Positions 18,411 to 27,098 of a stretch of DNA of 64,000 nt are shown here, piece after piece (within the stretch, counting starts at the first letter, position 1; every line of letters begins with the position of its first letter). Source of the stretch: Clostridiales bacterium (GTDB lineage: Bacteria > Bacillota > Clostridia > Lachnospirales > Lachnospiraceae); NCBI GenBank assembly GCA_015655075.1, contig JAATFT010000019.1, positions 62,001 through 126,000 on the forward strand, in the 5' to 3' direction. The notes beneath the pieces were generated by a model that was not told where the DNA came from, did not search any database, and worked only from the letters and a program-made list of their open reading frames with translations. A program made the translations under genes and the position numbers.

Positions 18411-20078
18411 TTATTCAATTAAGCCAAAGCCCCAGTCAGGGTTGGGGTAGACCAGATTACCGTTTCTGACTGCCGTCCTGGTAATGATATATTGGACAAT
18501 AGTACCGTCCATATTAGGAAGATATCCCTCCACTATCCCCTGTTCCAATAAGCCCGCGGCTACCCCTGAAGCATAGGCGGATGCTATACTGGTACCGGAA
18601 AAAGGCAGAAATGTATCATAGATGGTAGGCGCCAGCATATTCATGCCGGGTGCCGCAACATCCGGTTTCGGTATATCAAGTAATGTAAATCCCCTGCTTG
18701 CATTATAATCCAGAGTTCTGTCAACGGGGTTGTAAGCCGTTACCGTGACCGTATTATACCCATTACCCGGAAGACAGATTGTTGTATAGGGATTGGAATT
18801 ATTAAAATAAGTATCTTCCGATATAAAATTCTGTATTGGCAGCCACATATGATACCGGTTAATCAAGTCTGCCGTTCCTCTTATCCTGAATCTCCACACA
18901 CCTTCCATGATATTTTTAAAACGGAATGAAATTAACTGTTCTTCCGAATATGCTTCACTGATAAAATTATCAACATATATGGTGGTGGAACCAAATAAAA
19001 TCGTTAAGCTATTTTGTCCTACAAAATCATCTGCAATATAATAAATAAACTCCCCTGTAGGGGCATAAAGTTCTATGGTTATAACATTGGGCTGATATCC
19101 CCATAATTCCATGGAAAAGTTTTTATCCCTTGCACCGACATTCAGTTCAACCATATCATAATAATTAGGAGGGATTATTTCACCATAATAATGATGTCTT
19201 TGGTTTCCCTCGTTTCCCGCAGCCAGAACGATCGCATTTCCCGGAAGACTTCCGATTTCTGAAAGATAATTGCTCATGATATCCTCTCCCTTGTGGGAGC
19301 CCTGGGAAGAACCGATACCCAGGCATATAATTAGGGGGCGCTGTAACCGGTTTGCCGTTTTTAATAAATAACTGATTCCCATCATAATATCAGTTTCCTG
19401 ATAACATATAGCTTCCCTGGGAATACCAAAATAATCTTTCAGATTCGGTTTCGCCGGTTTTAATTTTACAATAATTAATTCGGCGTTGATTGCAACACCG
19501 GAAAAATTATTTTCTTCATTATAAAAACCGGCTGCAATTCCGGCCATGGCAGTTCCTTCCCCAATGGTATCCGTGCTTGGCACCACATCCAGAGGATTTA
19601 TTGCTTTTAAAGCTTCATTAATCTGTTCTTGGGTATATTCCGTTCCATAAAAATAATCTTTTGGATATTGATTATCACTATCTAAGGATTGATCCCAGAT
19701 ACACATAATTTTTGAGGTATTATCAGAATACCGGAAAATCGGATTTGTATAAACAATCCCTGTATCTACAAATCCGATCAATACTCCTCTCCCTGTTATA
19801 TTTTCTTCCGGTAACCTGCGTACCGTATATCCGCCTTTCGATTCATTCGGAAAAAAAGTCATTAATCCATAACATTTCGGTATTGCGGCATAGCCAAACC
19901 GCCTTATGCTATTTACCGTGAATTCACTAACCGGAATATGCGCCACCGCATATCTATCATTTATCATATGATAAGAAATATCCGGAATACTTTCAAAATA
20001 ATCCATATCTCTTCTATATTCTACCAACAAATCCGCATAGTCATTACTTATAATTTTATACTTATCATTTTCGTTCAT
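18411..20078 (-). CDS. Subtilisin-family (S8) protease homologue, Csp-like, probable pseudoprotease
   Basis: Resembles the clostridial Csp/S8 group involved in spore germination. No signal peptide; an N-terminal prodomain-like region (about 1-95) precedes the subtilase fold. Asp105 (IGFVDTGI) is in the first catalytic motif, the oxyanion Asn is in VLAAGNEG, and Ser497 is in FSGTSIASAYASG. The His motif, normally GHGT, reads GEGT (Glu174, codon GAA), so the triad is incomplete. In Clostridioides difficile CspA and CspC are known pseudoproteases that signal rather than cut; a similar role is inferred. A weak ribosome binding site precedes the ATG. Length 555 fits the Csp group. Confidence 0.88.
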   Translation of the reverse strand: MNENDKYKIISNDYADLLVEYRRDMDYFESIPDISYHMINDRYAVAHIPVSEFTVNSIRRFGYAAIPKCYGLMTFFPNESKGGYTVRRLPEENITGRGVLIGFVDTGIVYTNPIFRYSDNTSKIMCIWDQSLDSDNQYPKDYFYGTEYTQEQINEALKAINPLDVVPSTDTIGEGTAMAGIAAGFYNEENNFSGVAINAELIIVKLKPAKPNLKDYFGIPREAICYQETDIMMGISYLLKTANRLQRPLIICLGIGSSQGSHKGEDIMSNYLSEIGSLPGNAIVLAAGNEGNQRHHYYGEIIPPNYYDMVELNVGARDKNFSMELWGYQPNVITIELYAPTGEFIYYIADDFVGQNSLTILFGSTTIYVDNFISEAYSEEQLISFRFKNIMEGVWRFRIRGTADLINRYHMWLPIQNFISEDTYFNNSNPYTTICLPGNGYNTVTVTAYNPVDRTLDYNASRGFTLLDIPKPDVAAPGMNMLAPTIYDTFLPFSGTSIASAYASGVAAGLLEQGIVEGYLPNMDGTIVQYIITRTAVRNGNLVYPNPDWGFGLIE

Positions 20079-20163
20079 GTTCTACCAATAAGTTTATTCT
20101 TATTGTAATTTATGTTATTTAAAAGGAAATGTGACTTACTATTTTTGGAAATAAAAATTATAT

Positions 20164-20192
20164 TTGACAATATAATAAGAACTTGTTATAAT
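20164..20192 (+). promoter_or_regulatory. Consensus sigma-A promoter for the ilvBN T-box transcript
   Basis: TTGACA (20164-20169), exactly 17 bases, TATAAT (20187-20192): a full consensus match, followed by the T-box leader. Confidence 0.9.
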
Positions 20193-20214
20193 AACAAAAA
20201 CATAATAAAAGCGT

Positions 20215-20552
20215 TGACAAGGAGTAGTACATACTCGCCAAAAGCACAGAGAGAAGATGGTTGGTGCAAATCTTCCTGGAGGGAGTAAAGTGTGTCTTTT
20301 ACGACATACTTAAGCATAAGCTTTGGAAGTAGCCTTTGAGCTGTGAACCGAACAAGATATCTTAAGTAGACTTCATCGGAGTTTCCGCCGTTAAAAGGAA
20401 AGCGGTATCAGATATACCCTGAGTATTGATTAGAAATCGACTCATCTATATCCCGTACTGAATTAAGCGCAAGGAGCACTCCTTGAAGTTAGGTGGTAAC
20501 ACGGACTACAATTGTTCGCCCTAAGCTGATAAATCAGCTTAGGGCTTTTTTT
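20215..20552 (+). promoter_or_regulatory. T-box leader upstream of ilvB
   Basis: tRNA-sensing leader. Stem I landmarks: GGAGTAGTA, the AGAGAG and TGGTTGGTGCAAA loop elements. Stem II/III region: AGTAGACTTCATCGGAG with TTTCCGCCGTTA. The T-box motif GTTAGGTGGTAACACGG is at 20488-20504 with the UGGU bulge that pairs with the uncharged tRNA end, followed by the terminator. The specifier codon could not be fixed: the 3' side of the specifier loop reads CUUUUACGAC, which contains Leu triplets among others. A branched-chain amino acid is expected from the downstream genes. Confidence 0.93.
20518..20552 (+). terminator. T-box terminator
   Basis: GCCCTAAGCTGA / TCAGCTTAGGGC perfect stem (20518-20545) with a four-base loop and seven T after it. 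Confidence 0.93.
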
Positions 20553-20660
20553 ATTGAATAGGACGCAAAGCAACCATTTTATACGAAGGAAATCCCCGCA
20601 AAGAAACCGTGCCGACGCTTTATTTTAATGATACAACTGACCGAAGAAAGGAGCTTATTT

Positions 20661-22421
20661 ATGAAAGTAGCAGGTACTAGTTTATTCGTAAAAGCATTAA
20701 AAGAAGAAGGAGTAACCACGCTGTTTGGTTATCCCGGCGGATATGCAATTGATCTTTTTGATGAATTGTATAAACAGAATGATATTGAATTAATTTTACC
20801 AAGACACGAACAGGCACTAATTCATGCCGCAGACGGATACGCACGTTCCACCGGTAAAGTGGGAGTATGTCTGGTTACCAGCGGCCCCGGTGCGACAAAT
20901 CTGGTAACGGGCATTGCAACCGCCAATTATGACAGTGTACCCCTGGTATGTTTTACCGGTCAGGTGCCAACCTGTCTCATCGGAAACGATGCTTTCCAGG
21001 AGGTTGATATTATAGGTATAACCAGAAGCATCTGCAAATATGGGGTAACCGTCCGAAACCGCGAGGATTTAGGGCGGATTATAAAAGAAGCCTTTTATAT
21101 CGCCTCCACCGGTAAACCCGGTCCTGTTATTGTAGATCTCCCAAAGGATATTATGCTGGAATCCGGCAGTGATACTTATCCGAAAGAAGTAAATATCAGG
21201 AGTTACAAACCTAATTCAAAAGTACACGCGGGGCAGCTTAAAAAAGCCATGGAGATGCTCCGCAACGCCGAAAAACCTGTTTTCTTAGCCGGAGGAGGCT
21301 TAAAGCTGTCCCGGGCCGGTAAGGAATTCACAAAGCTGGCGGAAATAACCAAAGTGCCTGTTGTTACTACCATAATGGGCAAAGGCACCATGGACACCGG
21401 CCATCCCCTCTATATCGGCAACATTGGAATGCATGGCAGCTACGCCGCCAATCAGGCAATCAGTGAATGTGATTTACTCTTTTCCATAGGTACCAGATTT
21501 AACGACAGAATTACCGGAATGCTGGTGGAATTTGCACCAAAAGCGAAAATCGTACACATTGACATTGATTCCGCTTCTATTTCCAAAAACGTAGTGGTAG
21601 ATATTCCTATTGTGGCAGATGCAAAACAGGCCATCGAAAAAATCCTGGAAGAAATGGTTTCCCCTGATGGGGGTAATAATTCTGGCTCTGCAATGGAATG
21701 TAATACGGCTTCCTGGCTGGAACAAATTAATGGCTGGAAACAGGAGCATCCTATCGGCATGAGAAAGGATGCGGGAATGACTCCGCAAAAAATTATTGAG
21801 AAAATAAACCGGTTATTTCCTGAATCCATCGTGGTTACCGATGTGGGCCAGCATCAGATGTGGACCACCCAATTTTTAGAGATAAAGGAGGGAAAACAGC
21901 TTTTAACCTCCGGAGGCCTTGGTACCATGGGGTATGGATTTCCCGCCGCAATCGGCGCAGGGCTTGGAAATCCGGGCAAACCTGTCATATGCATCTCCGG
22001 CGACGGAGGCATGCAGATGAATATTCAGGAAATGGCAACCGCTGTGGCTTTGGAACTGCCGTTAATCCTCTGTATTTTTAATAACAGCTGTCTCGGCATG
22101 GTGCGCCAATGGCAGAAACTCTTTTATGACGGACGATACTCTTTAACCTGTTTAAGATCCCACAGAAACTGCAATAAACACTGCGGCGACTTTAGCGGCC
22201 AATGTCCCCCATATTCTCCGGATTTTGTTAAACTTGCGGAAAGCTATGGAGCTTACGGCATAAGAGTGGAGACGGAAAATGAAATTGAAACCGCCTTTCT
22301 TAGGGCGGTAAAAAATAAACAGGCCCCCACCGTTATTGAATTTATGATTGACAGTGAGGAACTGGTACTGCCCATGGTTCAGGGCGGCAGGTCCTTAAAC
22401 AACATGATACTGGAATGCTAG
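20661..22421 (+). CDS. ilvB: Acetolactate synthase large subunit
   Basis: ThDP-dependent first step of branched-chain amino acid synthesis. Typical motifs: VTTLFGYPGG at the start, ILPRHEQALIHAADGYAR with the ThDP Glu, GPGATNLVTG, and the C-terminal GDGGMQMNIQEMATAV ThDP/Mg motif. The frame begins at 20628, but AAAGGAG seven bases before ATG 20661 sets this start (586 residues). Unusual: after FYDGRYS there is an insert with Cys497, Cys504, Cys508 and Cys515 (C-x6-C-x3-C-x6-C) before PDFVKLAESYG, where most homologues are much shorter. The TAG stop is formed by the first bases of an R2 repeat end. Confidence 0.96.
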   Translation: MKVAGTSLFVKALKEEGVTTLFGYPGGYAIDLFDELYKQNDIELILPRHEQALIHAADGYARSTGKVGVCLVTSGPGATNLVTGIATANYDSVPLVCFTGQVPTCLIGNDAFQEVDIIGITRSICKYGVTVRNREDLGRIIKEAFYIASTGKPGPVIVDLPKDIMLESGSDTYPKEVNIRSYKPNSKVHAGQLKKAMEMLRNAEKPVFLAGGGLKLSRAGKEFTKLAEITKVPVVTTIMGKGTMDTGHPLYIGNIGMHGSYAANQAISECDLLFSIGTRFNDRITGMLVEFAPKAKIVHIDIDSASISKNVVVDIPIVADAKQAIEKILEEMVSPDGGNNSGSAMECNTASWLEQINGWKQEHPIGMRKDAGMTPQKIIEKINRLFPESIVVTDVGQHQMWTTQFLEIKEGKQLLTSGGLGTMGYGFPAAIGAGLGNPGKPVICISGDGGMQMNIQEMATAVALELPLILCIFNNSCLGMVRQWQKLFYDGRYSLTCLRSHRNCNKHCGDFSGQCPPYSPDFVKLAESYGAYGIRVETENEIETAFLRAVKNKQAPTVIEFMIDSEELVLPMVQGGRSLNNMILEC

Positions 22422-22450
22422 AGCGTGTTTGAAAAATCATTGCACCGAGC
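22419..22450. repeat. Partial copy (left end) of repeat family R2 at the ilvB stop
   Basis: TAGAGCGTGTTTGAAAAATC followed by ATTGCACCG; the initial TAG is the ilvB stop codon. Similarity is lost in the following GCGGCTGCCGCAAAGAGGC. Confidence 0.8.
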
Positions 22451-22561
22451 GGCTGCCGCAAAGAGGCTGCTAAGGGGCATCATGTTGGTAAGGTTGGAGA
22501 AAAATAAAATGAAAGAAAGGATTGCCCTAAATTAGGCGTGTTATTCAACGGGTATAAAATT

Positions 22562-23059
22562 ATGAAAAAAAGATGGATTTCCTTATTTGTAGAAAATAAT
22601 ATTGGCGTACTTGCCAAAATTTCCGGTTTATTTTCCGGTAAATCCTATAATCTTGAAAGTTTAACCGTAGGAACTACGGAGGACCCCACCGTATCCCGTA
22701 TGACCATAGGTTTAAACAGCGACGATGTTACCTTCGAACAAATAAAAAAACAATTAAACCGTATGGTGGAAGTAATAAAGGTTATGGATTTTACAAATAT
22801 GTCAACCCATATGAAGGAAATACTGTTTATTAAAATCAGGAATTGTTCCAAAGAAGATAAAACGGAAATTTTTCAGATTGCAGACGTATTTAAGGTGTCC
22901 GTAGCGGATTACGGAACCGACAGCTTATTACTGGAATGTGTTCAGACGGAAACCAGAAATGATGCCCTTATAAAACTTCTGACCGGCCAATTTAAACAGC
23001 TGGAAGTGGTCCGGGGCGGCAGCGTTGCCATTGAATCCATAAACATGACCGACAGATAG
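22562..23059 (+). CDS. ilvN: Acetolactate synthase small (regulatory) subunit
   Basis: Regulatory partner of IlvB giving feedback control by branched-chain amino acids. Starts with the family-typical MKKRWISLFVENNIGVLAKI and contains FSGKSYNLESLTVGTTEDPTVSRMTI, an ACT domain (about 1-78), then the conserved C-terminal domain. A GTG at 22538 would add eight residues; the ATG at 22562 gives the usual start, although its ribosome binding site is weak. 165 residues is standard. It follows ilvB after 140 bases that contain repeat DNA. Confidence 0.94.
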   Translation: MKKRWISLFVENNIGVLAKISGLFSGKSYNLESLTVGTTEDPTVSRMTIGLNSDDVTFEQIKKQLNRMVEVIKVMDFTNMSTHMKEILFIKIRNCSKEDKTEIFQIADVFKVSVADYGTDSLLLECVQTETRNDALIKLLTGQFKQLEVVRGGSVAIESINMTDR

Positions 23060-23181
23060 GGATTTACAGAAAACAGCGGCATTCCCTTTCCTGCTTCCAT
23101 CCCGTATGAAACTCATAAATTCACTGGAAACGGGAAAGTATTCCGCCCCTCCTGTAATTCTTTTAATGGCCGGCATTCCGG

Positions 23182-23946
23182 TTAATCTTCGGTTACAATA
23201 AATGTATTGTAGCCCTGCTGCCTTAATTCCTGTTCTAACTGGACCGCATCATCCATAGTCTGCATTTCACCGACCTGAACCGCATAATACTCACCTTGAG
23301 GAACTAACAATACGTCATAGCCCGCATCAATTAAATTATTCTGAAGATTCTGTGCATTGGATAAAACCCGGAATAACCCGACCTGTACACGGTATACCGG
23401 CCCTTCTGCCCCTCCTGCTGCAAGTCCGTTTAAAATACCGGATGCAATTGCATAAGCAATTTCACTGAAATTATCATCAAATAATTCATTATCCGCATCC
23501 GAGTTGATAAATCCTACCTCCACAAACAAAGCAGGCATGTTGGTTCTTCTAAGAACAGCGTACTCGGTCCGGATATTGACACCCAGATTCGCAAAGCCGA
23601 TCTCTTCCAACTCCTGATTAATATTTTCTGCAATAGTCTGCGCCATGCCGCCCTCATCATAAATAGACGTCTGAACACCACTGTAGGTATTGGGTGTAAA
23701 ACTTAAACTTCTATGAATGGATACAAATAAATCCGCATTTTCTTCATTCGCCATATAGGCTCTTTCAAGGGGCGAGATATAGCTGTCATCCACTCTGGTG
23801 AATATCACATCCATACCGCTGTAAGCTAATATTTCTCCCACTGCCAAAGCAAGATTTAAGTTATCCTCTTTTTCCAAGCGTCCGTCATATACGGCACCAC
23901 TATCATAGCCGCCGTGTCCTGCATCTATTACAATTCTATATGCCAT
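23182..23946 (-). CDS. N-acetylmuramoyl-L-alanine amidase with C-terminal SPOR domain
   Basis: Zinc amidase (Amidase_3) cutting the MurNAc-L-Ala bond of peptidoglycan. Zinc ligands His11 (IDAGHGG), Glu25 and His78 (VSIHRS), with catalytic Glu143 (FVEVGF), are all present. From about residue 185 there is a SPOR-type peptidoglycan-binding domain (YRVQVGLFRVLSNAQNL; YYAVQVGEMQ). There is no signal peptide, as in Bacillus CwlC, which lyses the mother cell late in sporulation; that role is inferred here. Convergent with ilvN. Confidence 0.92.
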   Translation of the reverse strand: MAYRIVIDAGHGGYDSGAVYDGRLEKEDNLNLALAVGEILAYSGMDVIFTRVDDSYISPLERAYMANEENADLFVSIHRSLSFTPNTYSGVQTSIYDEGGMAQTIAENINQELEEIGFANLGVNIRTEYAVLRRTNMPALFVEVGFINSDADNELFDDNFSEIAYAIASGILNGLAAGGAEGPVYRVQVGLFRVLSNAQNLQNNLIDAGYDVLLVPQGEYYAVQVGEMQTMDDAVQLEQELRQQGYNTFIVTED

Positions 23947-24054
23947 GCCAACCTCTATTACCCAAACTATATTACAATATAGTATGCCGTTTTGTAATAA
24001 GGGTTACAAAAACTGGGCTTTGGGTACCCGTCCTCCAATTATTCCAAATTTTAG

Positions 24055-24924
24055 CTATTCCACATCTTTTATTATATATTCATAATAATCATACCTTGTT
24101 TGTATTATAAATCCGATTCTCGTATATAGGGAGAAAGCCCGCGTGTTTTCACTGCCAACATGCAGGGTTATGGATTTTATCTCTTCTTTTTGGAGCATAT
24201 TCATTACCTGGTTTAAAAACAGCCTGCCATAACCCTTTCCCTGAAAGCTTGAGGCGATGCCAAAACCAAATATAGAAGCTTTCTCTTTTCCATGGCTGAT
24301 ATTACAGATGCCAATCAGCTTATCCTCCAAATATGCGCCGTAACAATTCATAGTTTGGGAATTCATGGATATTTCAATAATATCCCGGGTTTCTTCTATA
24401 TCCGTGCAAAATATTTCACTGCTTAAAGCAGCTGCTTGTGCCTGCTTTTCCCTGGTTAATTTTCTTAATTCAATTAAGTTATTCCCTTCCTCTTTCCTCC
24501 GGTCAAAACAGAAGAACAAAAGATACTCGGATTTAAGATAATTCGTTTTGAAGGCTTTTAAGGCTGAAAATCCGCTTACGCTTTTAGATTCTACCACAAG
24601 TAATATGCGATACAGGCCGTATTTTATTAATTCTTTTACAGCCTTATGAAGCAAAGCCTTAAAATATCCCTTTTTTCTTTCGGACGGCAGTGTATAAGCA
24701 GTTATTTCCGCTTCCTTTTCTAGAGGCTCAAATATGGCCAGCGCACTGACCAGTTTCCGATTATCATACAGCAGATAAAAGCTGTCCAGATCTGCATAAA
24801 AATTAATATCGTTATCCGGATATATGGTCCTCTCCAGTCCGTCCGCCTTTAAGCATTCCTGAACTAAAGCTTCCATATCCGCTTTCTGATGTTTATTTAA
24901 TTTATGAAGCTTAAAAATTTTCAT
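24055..24924 (-). CDS. Tandem-GNAT acetyltransferase
   Basis: Two GNAT folds: an N-terminal one (about 1-140) with AEITAYTLPSERKKGYFKALL and a C-terminal one (about 150-289) with the acetyl-CoA loop IASSFQGKGYGRLFL and the late motif ENTRAFSLYTRIGF. The substrate is unknown. The frame opens with a TTG at 24936, but ATG 24924 with GGGAG four to nine bases upstream is preferred (289 residues). It stands alone, followed by a long hairpin and an R2 element. Confidence 0.88.
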   Translation of the reverse strand: MKIFKLHKLNKHQKADMEALVQECLKADGLERTIYPDNDINFYADLDSFYLLYDNRKLVSALAIFEPLEKEAEITAYTLPSERKKGYFKALLHKAVKELIKYGLYRILLVVESKSVSGFSALKAFKTNYLKSEYLLFFCFDRRKEEGNNLIELRKLTREKQAQAAALSSEIFCTDIEETRDIIEISMNSQTMNCYGAYLEDKLIGICNISHGKEKASIFGFGIASSFQGKGYGRLFLNQVMNMLQKEEIKSITLHVGSENTRAFSLYTRIGFIIQTRYDYYEYIIKDVE

Positions 24925-24964
24925 AACCACTCCCAATTTTATAACCGAAAACCTTTACCGGAGA

Positions 24965-25003
24965 CTAGTGCACTGGCAAGTTGATATCTTGTCAGTGCAC
25001 TAG
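24965..25003. repeat. 16-bp hairpin next to R2
   Basis: CTAGTGCACTGGCAAG and CTTGTCAGTGCACTAG pair along 16 bases with one G-U, loop of seven. A single arm of the same element (CTAGTGTGCTGACAAG) is at 62743-62758. Its right end shares TAG with the adjoining R2 copy. Confidence 0.75.
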
Positions 25004-25167
25004 AGCGTGTATGAAAAATCATCCCACCGTTCTGACCGCCCACTTTGCGGTATACTGCATCGCAATTTTGTGCGCGTAGCACCACCAACTACGCGCACAA
25101 AATCACTCCCTGCCTCCCACAAAGTGGAGCCTCCGGCCCGGCACAAGCATTTTTCAAACACACTCTA
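25001..25167. repeat. Repeat family R2, full copy 1
   Basis: Terminal inverted repeats TAGAGCGTGTATGAAAAATC and CATTTTTCAAACACACTCTA enclose about 125 bases with an internal GCGCGTAG/CTACGCGC palindrome. No open reading frame. An inverted full copy lies at 26935-27098, on the other side of pyk. The right end supplies the pyk stop codon. MITE-like. Confidence 0.88.
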
Positions 25168-26592
25168 ATATTGGTTTCCCGCTATATGGACTTTTATCAG
25201 ATTGGTCGTTCCGGATACCCTTAAAGGAATGCCGGCGGTAATTACCGTTAACTCCCCCTTTTTTAAATAGCCCTTTTCCTCAACAGCTACAACGGCATGA
25301 TCAAATAATTCAAAGATATCCCTTTCTTCATCGATGAGAATAGGTGTTACACCCCAGGATAAATTCAACTGTCTGCATACATGTTCCTCCGTAGTACAGC
25401 CGATAATCATACAGGCAGGACGGTATCTGGAAATCATTCTGGCTGTTCTGCCGGATTTGGTTACCGTAATAATCATTGCCGCATTTAAGTCATGGGCGGT
25501 GGTACAGGTGGCATGGGATATGGTATCGGTAATATCGGGATTTTCTTGGGATTCCAGCAGACGGAAGCGTTTCTTAAAGTCGATATCCTGTTCCGTACGC
25601 AAAGTAATACGAACCATTGTCTGCAAAGCCTCCACAGGATACAGTCCGGCAGCGGTTTCGCCTGAAAGCATAATCGCGCTGGTGCCATCGTAAATGGCAT
25701 TTGCAACATCCGTCGTTTCCGCCCTGGTGGGTCTGGGATTCTTAATCATGGAATCTAACATCTGGGTAGCGGTAATTACCTGTTTTCCGGCATTATAAAC
25801 CTTTTTAATGATCATTTTCTGAATAACCGGCACATCTTCATTGGGAATTTCAACACCCATATCGCCTCGGGCAATCATAATTCCGTCTGAAACCTCAATA
25901 ATTTCATCAATATTTTCAACGCCCTCTAAATTCTCAATTTTTGCGATGATATTTGTTGTAGTGCAATTATATTCCTCCATAATTTTACGGATTTTTAAAA
26001 TATCCTGCGCACATCTGGTAAAGGAGGCTGCTACAAAGTCAAAACCGTTCTGTAATCCGAAAATGATATCTTCACGGTCCTTATTACTGATAAACGGCAT
26101 GGATAACTTGGATCCAGGCACATTTACACCCTTATGGTCCGATATACTGCCGTCGTTATTTACCGTACATATAATATCCGTATCCGTAACACAGTTAACG
26201 GTTAACTCAATTAATCCGTCATCGATTAAAACAGTTGCTCCCGGCTTAATATCATGGACTAAATGTTCATAGTTAACATATACACAGGAATCGGTTCCTT
26301 CTATTTGTCTTGTTGTCAATGTAAAGCTCTGTCCTTTGGTTAAAGAAATTATGCCGTCACGGAATTTACCAATTCTGATTTCCGGACCTCTCGTGTCCAA
26401 TAAGGCGGCAATGGGAATATCTAATTCTTTCCGCACTGCAATCAGCTTTTTTAAACGGCTCAAATGCTCCGCATGATCCGCATGCGAAAAGTTAAATCTG
26501 GCAACATCCATACCTGATAAGGCTAATTCCTTTAAAACACCCTCACGATCTGTTGAAGGACCTAAAGTACAAATAATTTTTGTTTTTCTCAT
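25165..26592 (-). CDS. pyk: Pyruvate kinase
   Basis: Last step of glycolysis, PEP plus ADP to pyruvate plus ATP. Motifs: RKTKIICTLGPST start, MDVARFNFSHADH, the active-site IIAKIENLEGVENIDEI, IMIARGDMGVEIP and QVITATQMLDSMIKNPRPTRAE. 475 residues, so it lacks the extra C-terminal PEP-utiliser-like domain of some Firmicutes enzymes. AGGAGG is seven bases before the ATG. Its TAG stop lies within the end of an R2 repeat, and the gene with its upstream region is bracketed by inverted R2 copies. Confidence 0.97.
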   Translation of the reverse strand: MRKTKIICTLGPSTDREGVLKELALSGMDVARFNFSHADHAEHLSRLKKLIAVRKELDIPIAALLDTRGPEIRIGKFRDGIISLTKGQSFTLTTRQIEGTDSCVYVNYEHLVHDIKPGATVLIDDGLIELTVNCVTDTDIICTVNNDGSISDHKGVNVPGSKLSMPFISNKDREDIIFGLQNGFDFVAASFTRCAQDILKIRKIMEEYNCTTTNIIAKIENLEGVENIDEIIEVSDGIMIARGDMGVEIPNEDVPVIQKMIIKKVYNAGKQVITATQMLDSMIKNPRPTRAETTDVANAIYDGTSAIMLSGETAAGLYPVEALQTMVRITLRTEQDIDFKKRFRLLESQENPDITDTISHATCTTAHDLNAAMIITVTKSGRTARMISRYRPACMIIGCTTEEHVCRQLNLSWGVTPILIDEERDIFELFDHAVVAVEEKGYLKKGELTVITAGIPLRVSGTTNLIKVHIAGNQY

Positions 26593-26660
26593 ATCGACCT
26601 CCTAAAATAGACATCTGTATCTTCCCATCTCCCATAATACCAACTCCTATAATATAAAAA

Positions 26661-26734
26661 GCCTTCCAGGCGGGATACGCATGACCCTTGCAGGGTATTT
26701 GTCAGCACAGAGTTTGCTTTGCAAACTCTTTCTT
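26661..26734. repeat. R3 element upstream of pyk
   Basis: GCCTTCCAGGCGGGATACGC at the left and CAGAGTTTGCTTTGCAAACT with CTTTCTT at the right, as in the copies at 39477-39575 and (right part) 16911-16940. The right part is a hairpin followed by T-rich sequence on the plus strand. Confidence 0.75.
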
Positions 26735-26934
26735 AATTACAGTATTACTTACTTTATCACTGTTCATATCGACTAACGTCTTTGAAATTATAATACACCA
26801 TTTGTTAGAATAAATCCATTAGAAAAAATGAACTATATCATATTCTCACAATTAATAGTTTTATTAACCCGCCCTTTCTATGAAATTTACAAATAATTTT
26901 ATGAATCGGATAATTTTTTAGACTATTTTACAGC
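26735..26934. other. AT-rich gap upstream of pyk
   Basis: No gene or clear signal between the R3 and R2 elements. The pyk promoter could lie here or between R3 and the start codon; I could not place one. Confidence 0.35.
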
Positions 26935-27098
26935 TAGAGCGTGTCTGAAAACTGCTTGTGCCGGGCCGGGCGTTCCGCTTTTTGGGAGACAAGGAGCGAT
27001 TTTGGGAGCGTAGTGGTTCTACGTTTTCAAAATTGCGACGCAGTATACCGCAAAGTGGGGCGGTCAGAACGGTGCAATGATTTTTCAAACACGCTCTA
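26935..27098. repeat. Repeat family R2, full copy 2 (inverted relative to copy 1)
   Basis: TAGAGCGTGTCTGAAAACTG at the left and ATGATTTTTCAAACACGCTC-TA at the right. Internal order (GGCACAAGC end first, CGGTCAGAACGGTG last) is the reverse of copy 1 at 25001-25167. Confidence 0.88.

Noticed and set aside
22928-23176. 82-codon minus-strand frame after the amidase gene
   Set aside because: Mostly antisense to ilvN, with no recognisable domain; only the first part is intergenic.
25001-27098. Composite transposon carrying pyk
   Set aside because: The flanking R2 copies are short and non-coding and no transposase is present; kept only as an observation about repeats.
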